From assembly GCA_017311315.1 (NCBI GenBank), contig CM029654.1:7571382-7635381 (forward strand): 64,000 bases of DNA. The letters are read 5' to 3'. Made by a program: the position numbers and the translations under genes. Positions 36,070 to 48,200 of this stretch are shown one piece after another. Under the pieces are notes generated by a model. That model did not search any database, was not told the DNA's origin, and was given only the letters and a program-made list of their open reading frames with translations. The DNA is from Dendrocalamus latiflorus. Taxonomy: Eukaryota; Streptophyta; Magnoliopsida; Poales; Poaceae. How positions within the stretch are numbered: the stretch's first letter is position 1; the number at the start of each line of letters is the position of its first letter.

Positions 36070-37154
36070 AGGCGTCAAGCAAGAGCACATGTAGTGGTGT
36101 TGAGGGGGGCACCTCGGACATGGCTGGCCATCGTTGTAGTGGCACACACATGTGCAGTTAGGGTTTGCACAGTAGCATGTGGGATTATAGGAATTTCCTA
36201 TGATGACGACCTCCTCGTTACCCCTCTCGCACTGCATCTATTGGTGGATGTCATCACAAAAGGGGACAACTTTTGGAGCGACGTGATGATACGATGGTTC
36301 ATGAATCGTTTGGTGTGCCCCTATCTCGTGGACACGAATTTGCCCAAACCGAATTGTACTCACAAAACGTACGCTGCGTGGGCTTAGCCTATAAGTATTA
36401 CCCTTTCGGCGCCATGTTTTCTGCACCACGGCTAAATCACCACATCTCTACAATAGAGAAGCAATGGGAGGAGATCACCCGACTAACAAGGGCGCAGCAG
36501 CATGGGACGAACAAGTGGCCCGTGCCATGAAGCCACCTCCTAGAAACGAAGCCTCCCGTACCTCCAACCCCAACCCATACTTGTACGTTCCCATTAAGCG
36601 TTCACCGCAGGACCCGCCTGTTGGGGAGAAACCCCCTCTCTGTTGGTGTAGGGATGCATGCAAGTTCTTTAAGTCTAAGGACCGGTTGAGCTTGGGCATG
36701 CATTACTGGGGCTACGGTAACTACGTCTATGACTATCCCGACCGGCATTGGAACATAGCCTGTTACCGCCAGCTGGTAAGTATGGGTTACATTGTATTCT
36801 TTTACCAATTTTCTTGTATTGCCCGCACTAATAAGCTCTCCCCTCTTTCCGCAGTCTCTGGATCCGCTATACGCGTACCGTCAATGGATCGACTGGTTGA
36901 TTCACCGGCACGACTAGTGGTAGCTGGGCTGCGAGGAATGGGATGCACAGACGGCACGTAAGAGGATGGAGGAGCGGCGGCGTGCTGAAGATCGAAGCGA
37001 GCGTATCCCACGGGAGACGAAAGCTCACCAGGAGGCGTGCAGGCACATGGAGCGCAAGAGAAAGTGCAAACTGGCGGCCAAGGCTAGCACGGTCGGTGAG
37101 GACTACAACGTCGACCTTGTGAGAAAGGGCAAATGGTCACGGTCAATGCAGTAG
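36070..37154. mobile_element. relic of the MULE at 51-63 kb, carrying both GRF zinc-finger genes
   Basis: 36237-36085 (minus) matches the second exon of the GRF gene at 59461-59787, including the cysteine-rich tail (C-Y-C-A-N-P-N-C-T-C-V-C-H-Y). 36464-36775 and 36855-37154 (plus) match the two exons of the GRF gene at 60954-61744, with the same intron position. Between them the 31-bp repeat array is deleted. Two zinc ligands are changed from Cys to Tyr and stops lie in the second exon, so it is non-functional. The terminal inverted repeats were not found. Confidence 0.75.
36464..37154 (+). pseudogene. relic GRF zinc-finger gene (paralogue of 60954-61744)
   Basis: Exon 1 keeps C-W-C-R-D-A-C and the L-G-M-H-Y-W-G-Y-G-N-Y block, in which the third zinc ligand is now Tyr. 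A GTAAGT donor lies at 36776 and a GCAG acceptor at 36851-36854. Exon 2 reads Y-A-Y-R-Q-W-I-D where the intact copy has C-G-Y-R-K-W-I-D. Stops follow before the Arg/Lys-rich tail that ends at 37154. Confidence 0.7.
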
Positions 37155-39180
37155 TTCGACCCTCATCTATATGTGTACCATCTTTAGTTCCTTAGGTTGC
37201 ATGCCATGTAACCCCCTGTCAACTGAACTATCATTTTGTTATCATTACGTCATTTATCTAAAGTTCTTCTCTGTGTATGAATTTCCTATTGCATCGCAAT
37301 ATCACTTACCTTCGTACTTACAAATCTTTACCACCTCAATCGTGCTCACAAAATTCTTTCAAAATATATCACACTACAATAACATATAACAATCCCAAAA
37401 TGTTATCATGAGTCTAACAGATTTTGTACCCTTCAAAGTCTACGAAAATCACAAAATGACCAACCTACGTTCCCTGCCCTTTTATTTCCAAAAAAACTGC
37501 CAGCAAAACCTGCGTGACTTATCGACGTGTCGCCCACCGGTTGAACAAAGGTATATTACTGTAATTGCAAAGAAAAATAAGATTATTTTAAAAAAAATCG
37601 TGTTACAGCGCGGCACCCCGACGTACCAGCATCAGTTGAACAAAATTTAGAGCACATAACATTCTAAAAAATTAGACAATTACGTCAACTATGTGGAGAG
37701 GCTATACATAAAATTTTATAATTTTAGAGCTCGTTTTCTATATGTAACAACTCCTACAGATATCATAATCGTACGAATTTTTTTTTAGAAATATTCACTA
37801 TGGATAAAATTATCAAAACATTACACAGTGAAGTATGTTGTATCAAGAGGCTGTATATAAAATTTGATAATATTTTAAGCTCATTTGTTATATTTAAAAT
37901 TTTGAATAAACAGTAAATAAAAATACTAATTTAGCTAGGTAACAGGGCAGCCATCCGGTGACCGGGCGGCAGGCCCCTACTGCATGGTGGCCAGGCTCCA
38001 CTGGCCACGTGTCACATGTACGGTGCTGCCACCCAGTGACCAAGCAGCAGAAGTGTCATTTCTATTATTTTTGTGTGCATACGATTATTTTTGTAAATAC
38101 GGATTCAAAACACGTTATATGTGCCAAAAACTCTAAGCCTCACAGGTGGTATAGCTGAAATGGTAATGGCGCAGTGCGTATGCAGATATGCTTGGTGGCT
38201 TCTCTGAAGGCACGCACGCACAGCACAAATGCACCATACCACAGTTGCATAGGTCCGAGTCCACAAACAAAGGAAAGAGTACTTCAGGACTGAAGACTCG
38301 GAAATATTTATATCAAATGATAACAGAAAGAAATGGCCAGGCCGTACAAGCCGAAATACCCAAGTTGTTGCCGCTTCTTACACAGAAGAGTACCTGGTGC
38401 GCATGGAACTCATCTAGACTATGCCAATTAGTTTTTTTTTTCTTTTCTATTTTGAGTTGATATCGTATGACATGAATCAAGGCTTCAGATTTCAATCCTA
38501 AAATTAACTACTTTATCCTAAAGTATCAACAAAGAGCTCCAGTGCCTCCCATTTCCACAACAGATATAAAGCCAATTCTTGTACAGCAAACTGCAAGACG
38601 CTCCAGAGCTTCTCTTAGACCAATGTAACCAGTGGGCAAAACTTTCGAACTACACATTCATCTTCCTATGAAACAATGGGTCTATTTGGCAACGGCTGCG
38701 GCTTATGACTTTTGGCTAAATTTTTTAAATTTTAGCTGTTTACGGTACAGATTACGAAAAGACAGATACTCACTTACGATTTTAGCTGGTACAGATGTTG
38801 AGCTTTTAACGTGTAGATCATTTAACTTGTAAACCCCGTCTGGAGAAAATACTTCGTTTGAAAGTTAGAAGCTGTAGCAAAAACCAAAAGCTGTCAGTTT
38901 CGGAGGAAAAGAACAGGCCCAATACCGCAGATACTAAGCCAATCACTCATCAGTGTAGGAGAGCAAGAAGTCATAGAAGAGAAATAAAGCCGACTTGCAG
39001 ACCCGTAAATCAAACAAGCAGAGTGGCAGGGCAAGGAAGTTAAGCGCTAGTACACTCGGCTCTGTTGATCATCAATTTACAACAGAGAGATGAGTTTTTC
39101 GAATCCTGACAATATGTACAAGTATCATAAAGTTAAATATGGTGTATCTTGTCAAGCTCCGATCATCATCAACTCAAATT
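37155..39180. other. 3' flank of the bZIP gene, no gene recognised
   Basis: Mostly AT-rich. 38680-38900 has features of the abundant hAT-like grass MITEs (CTATTTGGCAACGG at the left). The last few hundred bases before 39181 should include the bZIP 3' UTR. No clear polyadenylation signal was fixed. Confidence 0.3.
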
Positions 39181-39255
39181 TTACCAGGGACCTGTCAACG
39201 TTCTCCGTAGGCAGCGTTTCTTTTGTCCGTACGGAATGTTGATCACTTCCAGGAC
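39181..39255 (-). CDS. bZIP exon 4
   Basis: 24 codons plus stop after an AAACAG acceptor, ending in the diagnostic R-T-L-T-G-P-W and TAA (39183-39181). Confidence 0.92.
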   Translation of the reverse strand, partial: VLEVINIPYGQKKRCLRRTLTGPW

Positions 39256-42200
39256 CTGTTTGCACCAAATCACATAGTAATCATCAGTCATTACATAAAC
39301 AAGACAAGAACGAATTGCGTGTACACCCGTGTAGAAGATATTTTGATAAGCAATAGGTAGAACATAAACAAACTGCACAGTTGGTGGATCATGAAAACGA
39401 ACTCTACTAAATAAAACTCCATTGCAGTGGCTACATATGGCTAAGGCTTGCACACACGCAAGCGGCAAGCGGCAAGCGCCATGATGCCATTTAACCTACT
39501 ATTCACAACAGAATTTTGCAAAAAAAGTCAAGGCCCAGTAGCCAAACAACTGGGCCAACTTAGTAACTGTAATGCAATAAAGAGAAGTTTTCAATAAGAA
39601 CTGAATTATGGCCCATGTACTGCTACTTGTGACCGACCAAAACTAATAAGTCTGTGATAACAGTTCCAAATCTTTGTTCCTGTAAGAAACTTACTACATA
39701 TACCAAATCATTTTGCTGAAATATGTTTTCAAGTTACATGGATATCCAAAAAAATTGAAGTGAGAAAAAACAAACACTGATGTAGAAGCATATGCTGTAA
39801 GCTATAATATATTACAATGAGACAATAATATTTTATTTTTACCACTCTACCTCGCTTAAAGCAGAAGACAGGTTTAATTACTGCATTCATGGCATTACAC
39901 AATCCCAAAGTACATGTGAAAGACAAAAATACCATTTAGTGTGGACACACATTAGTGGATAAAATTAATATTAGGGATTTCCAAGAATGAATGTGATACT
40001 TTTGTCAGCCAGTACAAGGACGAAAGATAACAGGGTTCAGCTATTTACATTTCCAACATTGTTTGTTGCCTGATGACCACATGAATTGAAATTCATTTTC
40101 CTGTTTCATTCATTAGGTTTTTCAAAAAATCTTTGGCTCTGTTTCAGTCAGCTATTTTGCTCTGTATTTTGATTCCAAGCAAAAAGTGTGTGTTACATGT
40201 TGTTTTGGTTGAATTATAACCAGAATACCTTGCTGCCGCCTCCATAAACATGTTCAGTTGTTCACCCTCGTTAGCTCTAGCAGCACCATCCGCTTTCTCC
40301 TTAACAGCATCAAGAAAGACTGTTGTCTCCCAGGTTCACGAATCACAACAAAACCATCCATTACACCTCTGGTGCAAATATTGAGAAGGGCACAAGGCCC
40401 CAACTGCCTCCAGCGTGCAAGGTGCTTGCTTGCGTAGATGCATTTGCCCTAAAGTGCATTAATTTTGGATTTTTAGAGTTGGGAAAGTAATAGTTATAGT
40501 CTATCTCTTGGGTTAATGAAACAAAGTTTAATTCACTTAAGGTCAACCAAAATCTAAGACGCAATTAGAGCCTAAGGGCATGCCCCGAAAAGCATTTAGT
40601 CACCTGTATTGAGAAATTACGTTCGATGTAAGTAAAGTAAGAACCAGATGACATGGTTGGAGCTTTTTTAAAAGTAAAAAATCAACTCAAGGATTTTACA
40701 GCTATGAGGCACTGCACTAGCTACTCAAAAAGTTATAAGTAGAATTAGAATACCCATTCTCAGTGGCCCTGTTGATACTGGTCCCATGACACTTCGTGGC
40801 CACTAGCAGAACTAGAGAAGTTTCACTCTATGGTCCCTAATGTACATGAATATTGAAGTGAGGTCCCTCCTTTAAACAAATAGTGCTTTCATGCTTAAAT
40901 ATAACCAAACAAATAGTAGAGAAGTTTTTTTTTGCATAATTCATGGGATCTTGTGCCCTCAGAGGACAACACATCCCTCGATCTCTCTTTCTAGCAGTTG
41001 ATTATCAATCCACCTCTAGGAGAAACAGATGGAGACCTACTGTTTTTTAGCTTGGATTTTTACCAGCAAAACATTCTTGTATCAATGTCAATGCTTACTG
41101 CATACAAACCAAAGAAGGGCCAGTTTTCAGTTACGAATTATTAACCTGCTTTTAATAACGCAATTATACAAATATAAGGAATCCTCCTTATTCTACCTGA
41201 GAGCATTCCCGCTAGTGATAAAAAGTTATACACATGTCGACTTTGATCAACTAACCTACGAAACTGTTCTCCACAACTTCTATAACCCCGTTTGGTTCAT
41301 AATCTATCCATGCTTTTATGTTGCAGCATCCAGCTCCAAAAAGAGAAGAGTAATATTTGGTATTTTCTGGTAAAATATTCTCTTCCCAGTGTACAGCAGG
41401 GAAATCCAAGTTATGAGTTTCAGTATCACATGATCTAGCCCATATTTCATATGCAGGGAAATAACTGCTGGCAACCCAACCCTACATTCCTAGATACACC
41501 AAAAAACTATCAAACATCAACCGATGTTATGAAAAAAAAATCGCTTATACAAGAAATGGAGGAACAACCAGCTAGCTTCTACGTGTTTTCCCAAATTTGC
41601 ATCAACTTCTACTTCACCCAAATCATCCTTTTTTGTATCTCCAGTTTCAATCATCAATTCCTCAGCATGGTGATTGTTGTGGCATAGGAAGGACATGCAC
41701 AGGATTTGAGAAATCATTGCTGGACTGGTTTCTCTAAAATGGAGAAACAATTCCAATGAATCACATGAGCTACCTCAAGTGGAAACTTCAATTCCCTTGA
41801 CAGACTTGGTCGACATATTCCAAGCAGCATGCAAATGATCTGAACATCTGGATTGGTCACAACTCATAAACCAAACTCATTGTGCTTGTCTAGTGGTTTA
41901 TCATAATCATATTGTACAACATACAATGTTATACCATCAATTTATTGTACAACATCCCTATTAGTGCTAACTTCACCATGGTCTACCAATCTCCAGAAAC
42001 CTTCACCCAATGTCTTGTAACTCCACTTGTGGGGCCACAAAGCTAGTTTCCAGTAAAATTTTTCAGATAAATAAATTTCAATGTATCTGTATTATCAGTA
42101 GTATGTATCCACTCTCCTTTGCATCCACACGTGGCAGTTTCCAGTAGTTACGTATATCTATTTTAACTTTTTAAGCATCGTTTCCAACATTTCTCTTGTT

Positions 42201-45200
42201 ACCAGGGCACTATAGTCATATTAGCCATTTACATCCAAACAAGAGCATCCAACAAAACTAAACTTTATAGATAGTATCAAAAAGCTTTCAAGGTAAAATT
42301 ATGTCTGGTGCAATTTATACCTCTCTAAATTACCAACTGTTGTTAGGAATTATGTTTGTGATATACATTGACAAAAGAGACCAATATAATTTACACCAAA
42401 TTTAAATAGTAAAACAAAGCAATCAAATACACCAACCATCCAGAAGAAACTGCTTTTGTCACCATTTTCTAAATAAGTATATTTATATTCTCTATGTAAT
42501 TACACATAACGATATCAAATATTCGTAACTAACTATAATGCAAGTGATTGATGCTCAAAAGTGTTATTGCAGCATCATCAGTTCCTTTTTTTCTTTAATG
42601 AGCACTATTTATGCTGTAAATACAGCAAGAAACATTCAAAAAACCCTAAAACAATTTGAAAATATAAGGAAAAGAAATTGGCAGTGCAAATTGAATGTAA
42701 ACAAGCAGAAATAATGGAGTTCCTCCATTTTCTACTATGGTAAAAGAAAAGGTGAAACTGATGTTCAATGTAGCAACCAATCATTCGAATGTAATATGAT
42801 AGGTACTAAATAACAAGCCAACTTTTCTAATGAAATGTAAGAACTAACAGTAAGAGAACTCTATATTGCACTAGTTAAAAACAGCAACACAGCCTTCTTA
42901 ATGTATCAGACAGAGAATAGAGAAGATCAAGCATAGAAGTTTGACCAAAAAATTTTACCTGGTTTTTCTGCATTTCCATCATTTCTTCCTGCATAATTAA
43001 AAAAACAAACATGATTAGAAAGCTCCTAATATGGTCGGTGGTTAGGTACAGGCCTGAGAAACGAGGGTATGGCACTTGCCCTCATCTAGCCACCAGCAGG
43101 ACACTTCCCTGACGTGGTTGAGAGGCTCTGAAGCCTAACATTAAAAGAAGAGGAAGACTATAGGCTTGTTTGATTGTTCATTACTTTATGATAATAGTTA
43201 TAGTTATAGTTTTATCTCTTTTATAGGGATGGCTATACTTGACCCTTAAGAAATCTATCCCTATATTAAGGAAACTAATCCCTAATAATAGAAAACTTAT
43301 ATCTAATACATGGAATAAATCTAAAATGAAATAAATCTAAATAATAAGGAAACTAATTATTATATTTCTAATACACGATAACTAATTATTATATTCTTAA
43401 TCCGCGATATGTTGCCCATGCTATCAAACTATCCAAATATGTAGTTCCGCCTGTAACGGATAGTTTAGTTGGACTCTAGTACCATCGCCGAAACAAGTCT
43501 TGATTCAAATATGGGAAGCTTCAAGATAGAAATAGTAGTTTACAGATCGGTTTCAATTAAGGAATAGTTTCAATTCCAACTGTATTGATTTAGACTCGGC
43601 TCTCTTATAAAAAGTGTTCGAGGATTGTAACAGATAGACAAGCAATAATACAAGTATTTCTTCCCCAAATCCTTCTCCTTGCCCTGGCGTCTCACCCCTA
43701 TCACCTGTGTTTTTCTTCCTTCCGATCAGCCTCAGTACCTAACAACTTGGTATCAGAGCCACCGATCCCACCCACCATGCCACCCAAATAGGATCCTCCG
43801 TCCAACGGCCAACTTGATGCGTTGGAACAAACCCAGTTCGAACTTCTCTAGGCTATCTCCGACATCCAATCGACCACCAACAAGCGGTTTCAGGAGCAAC
43901 AGTCAGCCTTCGATCAATGCTTCGACAAGCTGGTTACGAAGATGCGACAACTGTTCAATACGTTGCGCGGGACGCCATCCGCGGCAACCACAGCCCTACT
44001 AGTCGGGGTTACGACCATAGCTTTGCTAGTCGGGGTTATGACCACAGCTCTGTCAGTTGGGGTTACGACCACGACACAACGGAGCAGGACTGCTGCCATT
44101 AGCATCACCTGTTGAAGACGCTCCCCTGACATCGCCTGAGTCACGGTACCTGCCGCCCAATGGCCACGCCACACCCAGGGCTCCAATCGGTTTTGCACGA
44201 CGTCCTTGGCCTGGATCAACCACAACTACTGTGCCTGGAATTGCCAATTTACGACGACTTAGTTGATCCCATCACATGGTTGACGATCAATACATCCATG
44301 CCTATCAAACACTGGATGAAGATAAAGTACGGATGGCCGCTTTTCATCTCTCCGATGTTGCACACTCATGGTTTTACTAGCTTGAACACGATGAAGGCCA
44401 GATTCCATGGGAAGTATTTAAGCATTATTGCTCGCTTCTTTTTGGTCCTGCTATTCGCACAAATACTCTAGGTGTCATCAAGAACTCGCAACAAACGAGC
44501 ACAATGGCGAAGTATCAGCAGGAATTCACCGCTCTCTTGTGCCATACTACCGGCCTCTCTCGAACTCATCAAATTGAGTTATTCACAGCAGGGCTCTCGG
44601 ATCCAGTGCGAACTCACGTCGAGTTGGAGGGTCCGACTTCGCTGCAGCAGGCAATGAACTTGGCGCGCGCATACAAACGGCTCCTCCCTACTATAGCACA
44701 TCTGACAACAGCCAGCAATCAGTCCGTTACCCATAAATCTGGCAACCATGCGTGGGTTCCTCCGCCTCCTCACGCTCCATCAACACCCACGGCATCTCCG
44801 CCAGTTCTGCCACCATCCGCCCCAACTACCACCACAGAAACCCAGATGGGGGTTTTCAAACGACTGTCAACCGCAGAGATGGCCGACTGACGACAACGGG
44901 GCTTATGCTTCAATTGTGATGAACAATTCACGAGAGGCCATCGTTGTAAACGATTGTTCTTGTTAGAACCAGAAGTCGACCACGATGCCAGAGATAGGGT
45001 GGACGACCACGTGCCCCACGAGATGGAATCGGAGATTTTCTTGCTCGCAGTCACAGGCATATGAACTGCTCAAACTATGGAGCTGAAGGTTTGCATCGGC
45101 GATTTCGAGGGGACAGCATTATTTGACACAGGATCCACATATAATTTCCTCAACCAAGCTTGTGTGTCCGCACTCCACTTGCCCATCCAACCTCACAGCG

Positions 45201-48200
45201 GCCTCTGGGTCAAAGTGGCCAACGGCGATCGGCTTGAATGCGGCGGAATTTGCAAATCGGCTCCCAAGACCATTGCTCCGTCCAGATTTGCTATTCATTT
45301 TTACATCATCCCCCTCTCCAATTTCGATGTTGTCCTGGGGGTGCAATGGCTACGCACACTAGGGTCTGTTCAGTGGGATTTCAACCAAATGCAGTTTTCG
45401 TATTGGGAGCAGCATCAGCGCATCACTTTGACCGGTCTTCATTATTCACTGGTGTCCTCAGCCATGTTACAGGCCGCCAAGGGCGACGATCTCATGGCGA
45501 CACTTTTGGCCGAATTTGCCCACCAGTTCACGGAACCATCGAGGCTGCCACCTGCCCGATCGTGCGATCATCACATACACCCCAGCAATTTCAGTTCGGC
45601 CCTACCGATACGCCCACATTCAAAAAGATGAAATTGAGTATCAGTGCACCGCAATGCTGCAAAAGGGCCTTATCCGTCCGAGTTCCTCCCAAATTTCATC
45701 ACCAGTCCTCGTCGTCCACAAGAAGGATGGCTCGTGGCGCTTTTGCATGGATTACAGGGCCCTAAATGAGCACACCATCAAGGACAAATTTTCGATTCCG
45801 CATGTTGACGAGCTACTCGATGAATTGGAAGGGTCCTGCTGTTGCACCAAGTTGGGACTTCCGGCAATCATCAAATTCGCTTGTTCTGCGACGACATGCT
45901 GAAAATGGCTTTTCGCACTCACCACAGCCACTTCGAATTTTTGGTGCTCCCTTTTGGCCTTTGCAATGCCCCCTTCTACGTTCCAAGCGATGATGAATTC
46001 AGTCCACCAACCTTTTCTCCGCCGATTTGTTCTTGTCTTCTTCGACGACATTTTAATTTATAGCCGGTCCTGAGTAGAGCACATTTGCCATGTCCGACAG
46101 GTATGCAGCTCCTCACCACTCACCAATTATACCTTCACAAGAAGTGTGTTTTTGGGCAAAAGCAAATATCCTATCTGGGACATGTCATCTCCTCCGCTGG
46201 CGTGGCCATGGATCAGGCGAAGGTGTCGGCAGTGCTGGATTGGCTATATTGCGTCTCTTCTCACCAAACTTTTCTGCAAGGGTTCCACTGGATGGAGGAT
46301 GCCACGGCTGCCTTTGACGCATTGAAGCGGATCATCGCTGTGGCACCCATCCTATAGCTTCTAGATTTCACCAAAGACTTCATTATTGATTGTGACGCCT
46401 CTAGTACGTGTTTTGGGGCAGTATTGCACAGGGAGGTCACCCCATTGTTTTTTTCAACGAAGCTATCGCAGCGCGTTAACAACTTCCCGCTTACGAACAT
46501 GAACTCATTGGCCCTGTTTATGCTGTCCGTCACTATCGTCCGTATATTTGGGGTCGCTGTTTTCGGGTCCAAACAGATCACTATAGCTTGAAACATTTGT
46601 TGGATCAACGCTTGACGACGGTGCCGCAACACAGGTGGATTACTAAACTCGGATATGACTTAACCGTGGAGTACAAACCTGAGGTGGCTGATGCACTCTC
46701 GCGTCAACATGAGGATAGCACTCTGCATGCCGTCTCGGCGGCCGATTTTGCTTATTACGACGACCTACGGCGCCAACTCAAAACTCTACGTCGAACAGCA
46801 AGTGTACTAAATGGAGTGTAAGCGCTATGCCCGCTGAATGGGATTTCGTGGATGGCCTTTTGCTTTTTCGTCGCCAAATCTTTATTCCTGCCGATTTCCC
46901 AAGTGTCCAACATTTCCTTTCAGTGGCTTACTCCGTCGGCCATGAGAGAATTACCAAGACCTAGCATCGTCTTCAGTCCAGTTTCTACATACCTGGTGGT
47001 CGACGATTGCTGCAGTCCTTTATTCGCACATGCATCACATGCCAGAAGTATAAGTCCGAGCAGTTGCACCCATCCAGCTTGCTTCAGCCCTTGCCGGTGC
47101 CTCATCGCGTTTGGGCGGATATTAGCATGGATTTCATCAAAGGATTGCCCCAAGTTGCTAACAAATCCGTCATTCTGACAGTGGTTGACAGATTCTCCAA
47201 ATACGCTCACTCTCACTTTAAATCATCCTTTTACGGCTCATTCAATGGCCCAGGCATTCTTCGACAACATTGTGTCTACATGGATTCCCCGAGTCTATTG
47301 TTAGTGATCGCGACAAAATCTTTACGAGTGTTTTTGGAAAGACCTTTTTCCGTTTGGCCGGAGTGAAGCTACACATGAGTACCGCTTATCATCCGCAATT
47401 CGATGGACAAGCTGAGGTCGTTAATAGGACAATCGAGATGTACATCCATTGCTTATGTGGAGATAGGGTGCGGACTTGGCCTCAATGGCTGGTTTGGGCT
47501 GAATTTTGCTACAACACATCGTATCACTCTGCTCTCAAGGCCACTCCTTTCGAAGTGGTTTATGGGCACCAGCCTCCTACATTGATAAGACATGAAGGAG
47601 ACTCAGCCTAATGTCCAAAAGTTGTTATCCAAACGGGATGGGTTCCTCCAAGAAATTCGTTTGAGGTTGCTTCAAGCTCAACAGCATATGAAAAGCTTAG
47701 CAGATACCAAGCGGCGGAAACTTCAATTTGTGGAAGGAGATTGGGTCTGGCTGAGGCAACGTCAACTTTCTTCCATTGCTCCAAGTCGGAATACCAAGTT
47801 GCGCCGACGCTTTTTTGGCCCTTACAAGGTGCTCTCTGCAGTCAGTCCGGTTTAATATCGTATGGTGATTCCTGCACAGTCTAGCATTCATAATGTTTTC
47901 CACATCTCCACTCTCAAACCCTTTCATGGCAGCCCTCCGGAACAAATGCCGGCATTGCCTCCCCTTCACCGTGGTCATGTACAGCTTCAGCCGGCACGCG
48001 TGCTCAGTGCCAGACTTAATTGCAGTGTGGGGGAATTAAGGGTGCACTTGTAGTCCAATTTCGTGAATGAACTAGACGAAACTTGGGTGAAACGTGATGA
48101 TTTCAGCAAGGAACTCCCTGATTATAAGCTCGCAGATGAGCTATTTCAAAAGGACAAGGGAAATGTTACGGATAGTTTAGTCGGACTCCAGTACCATCAC

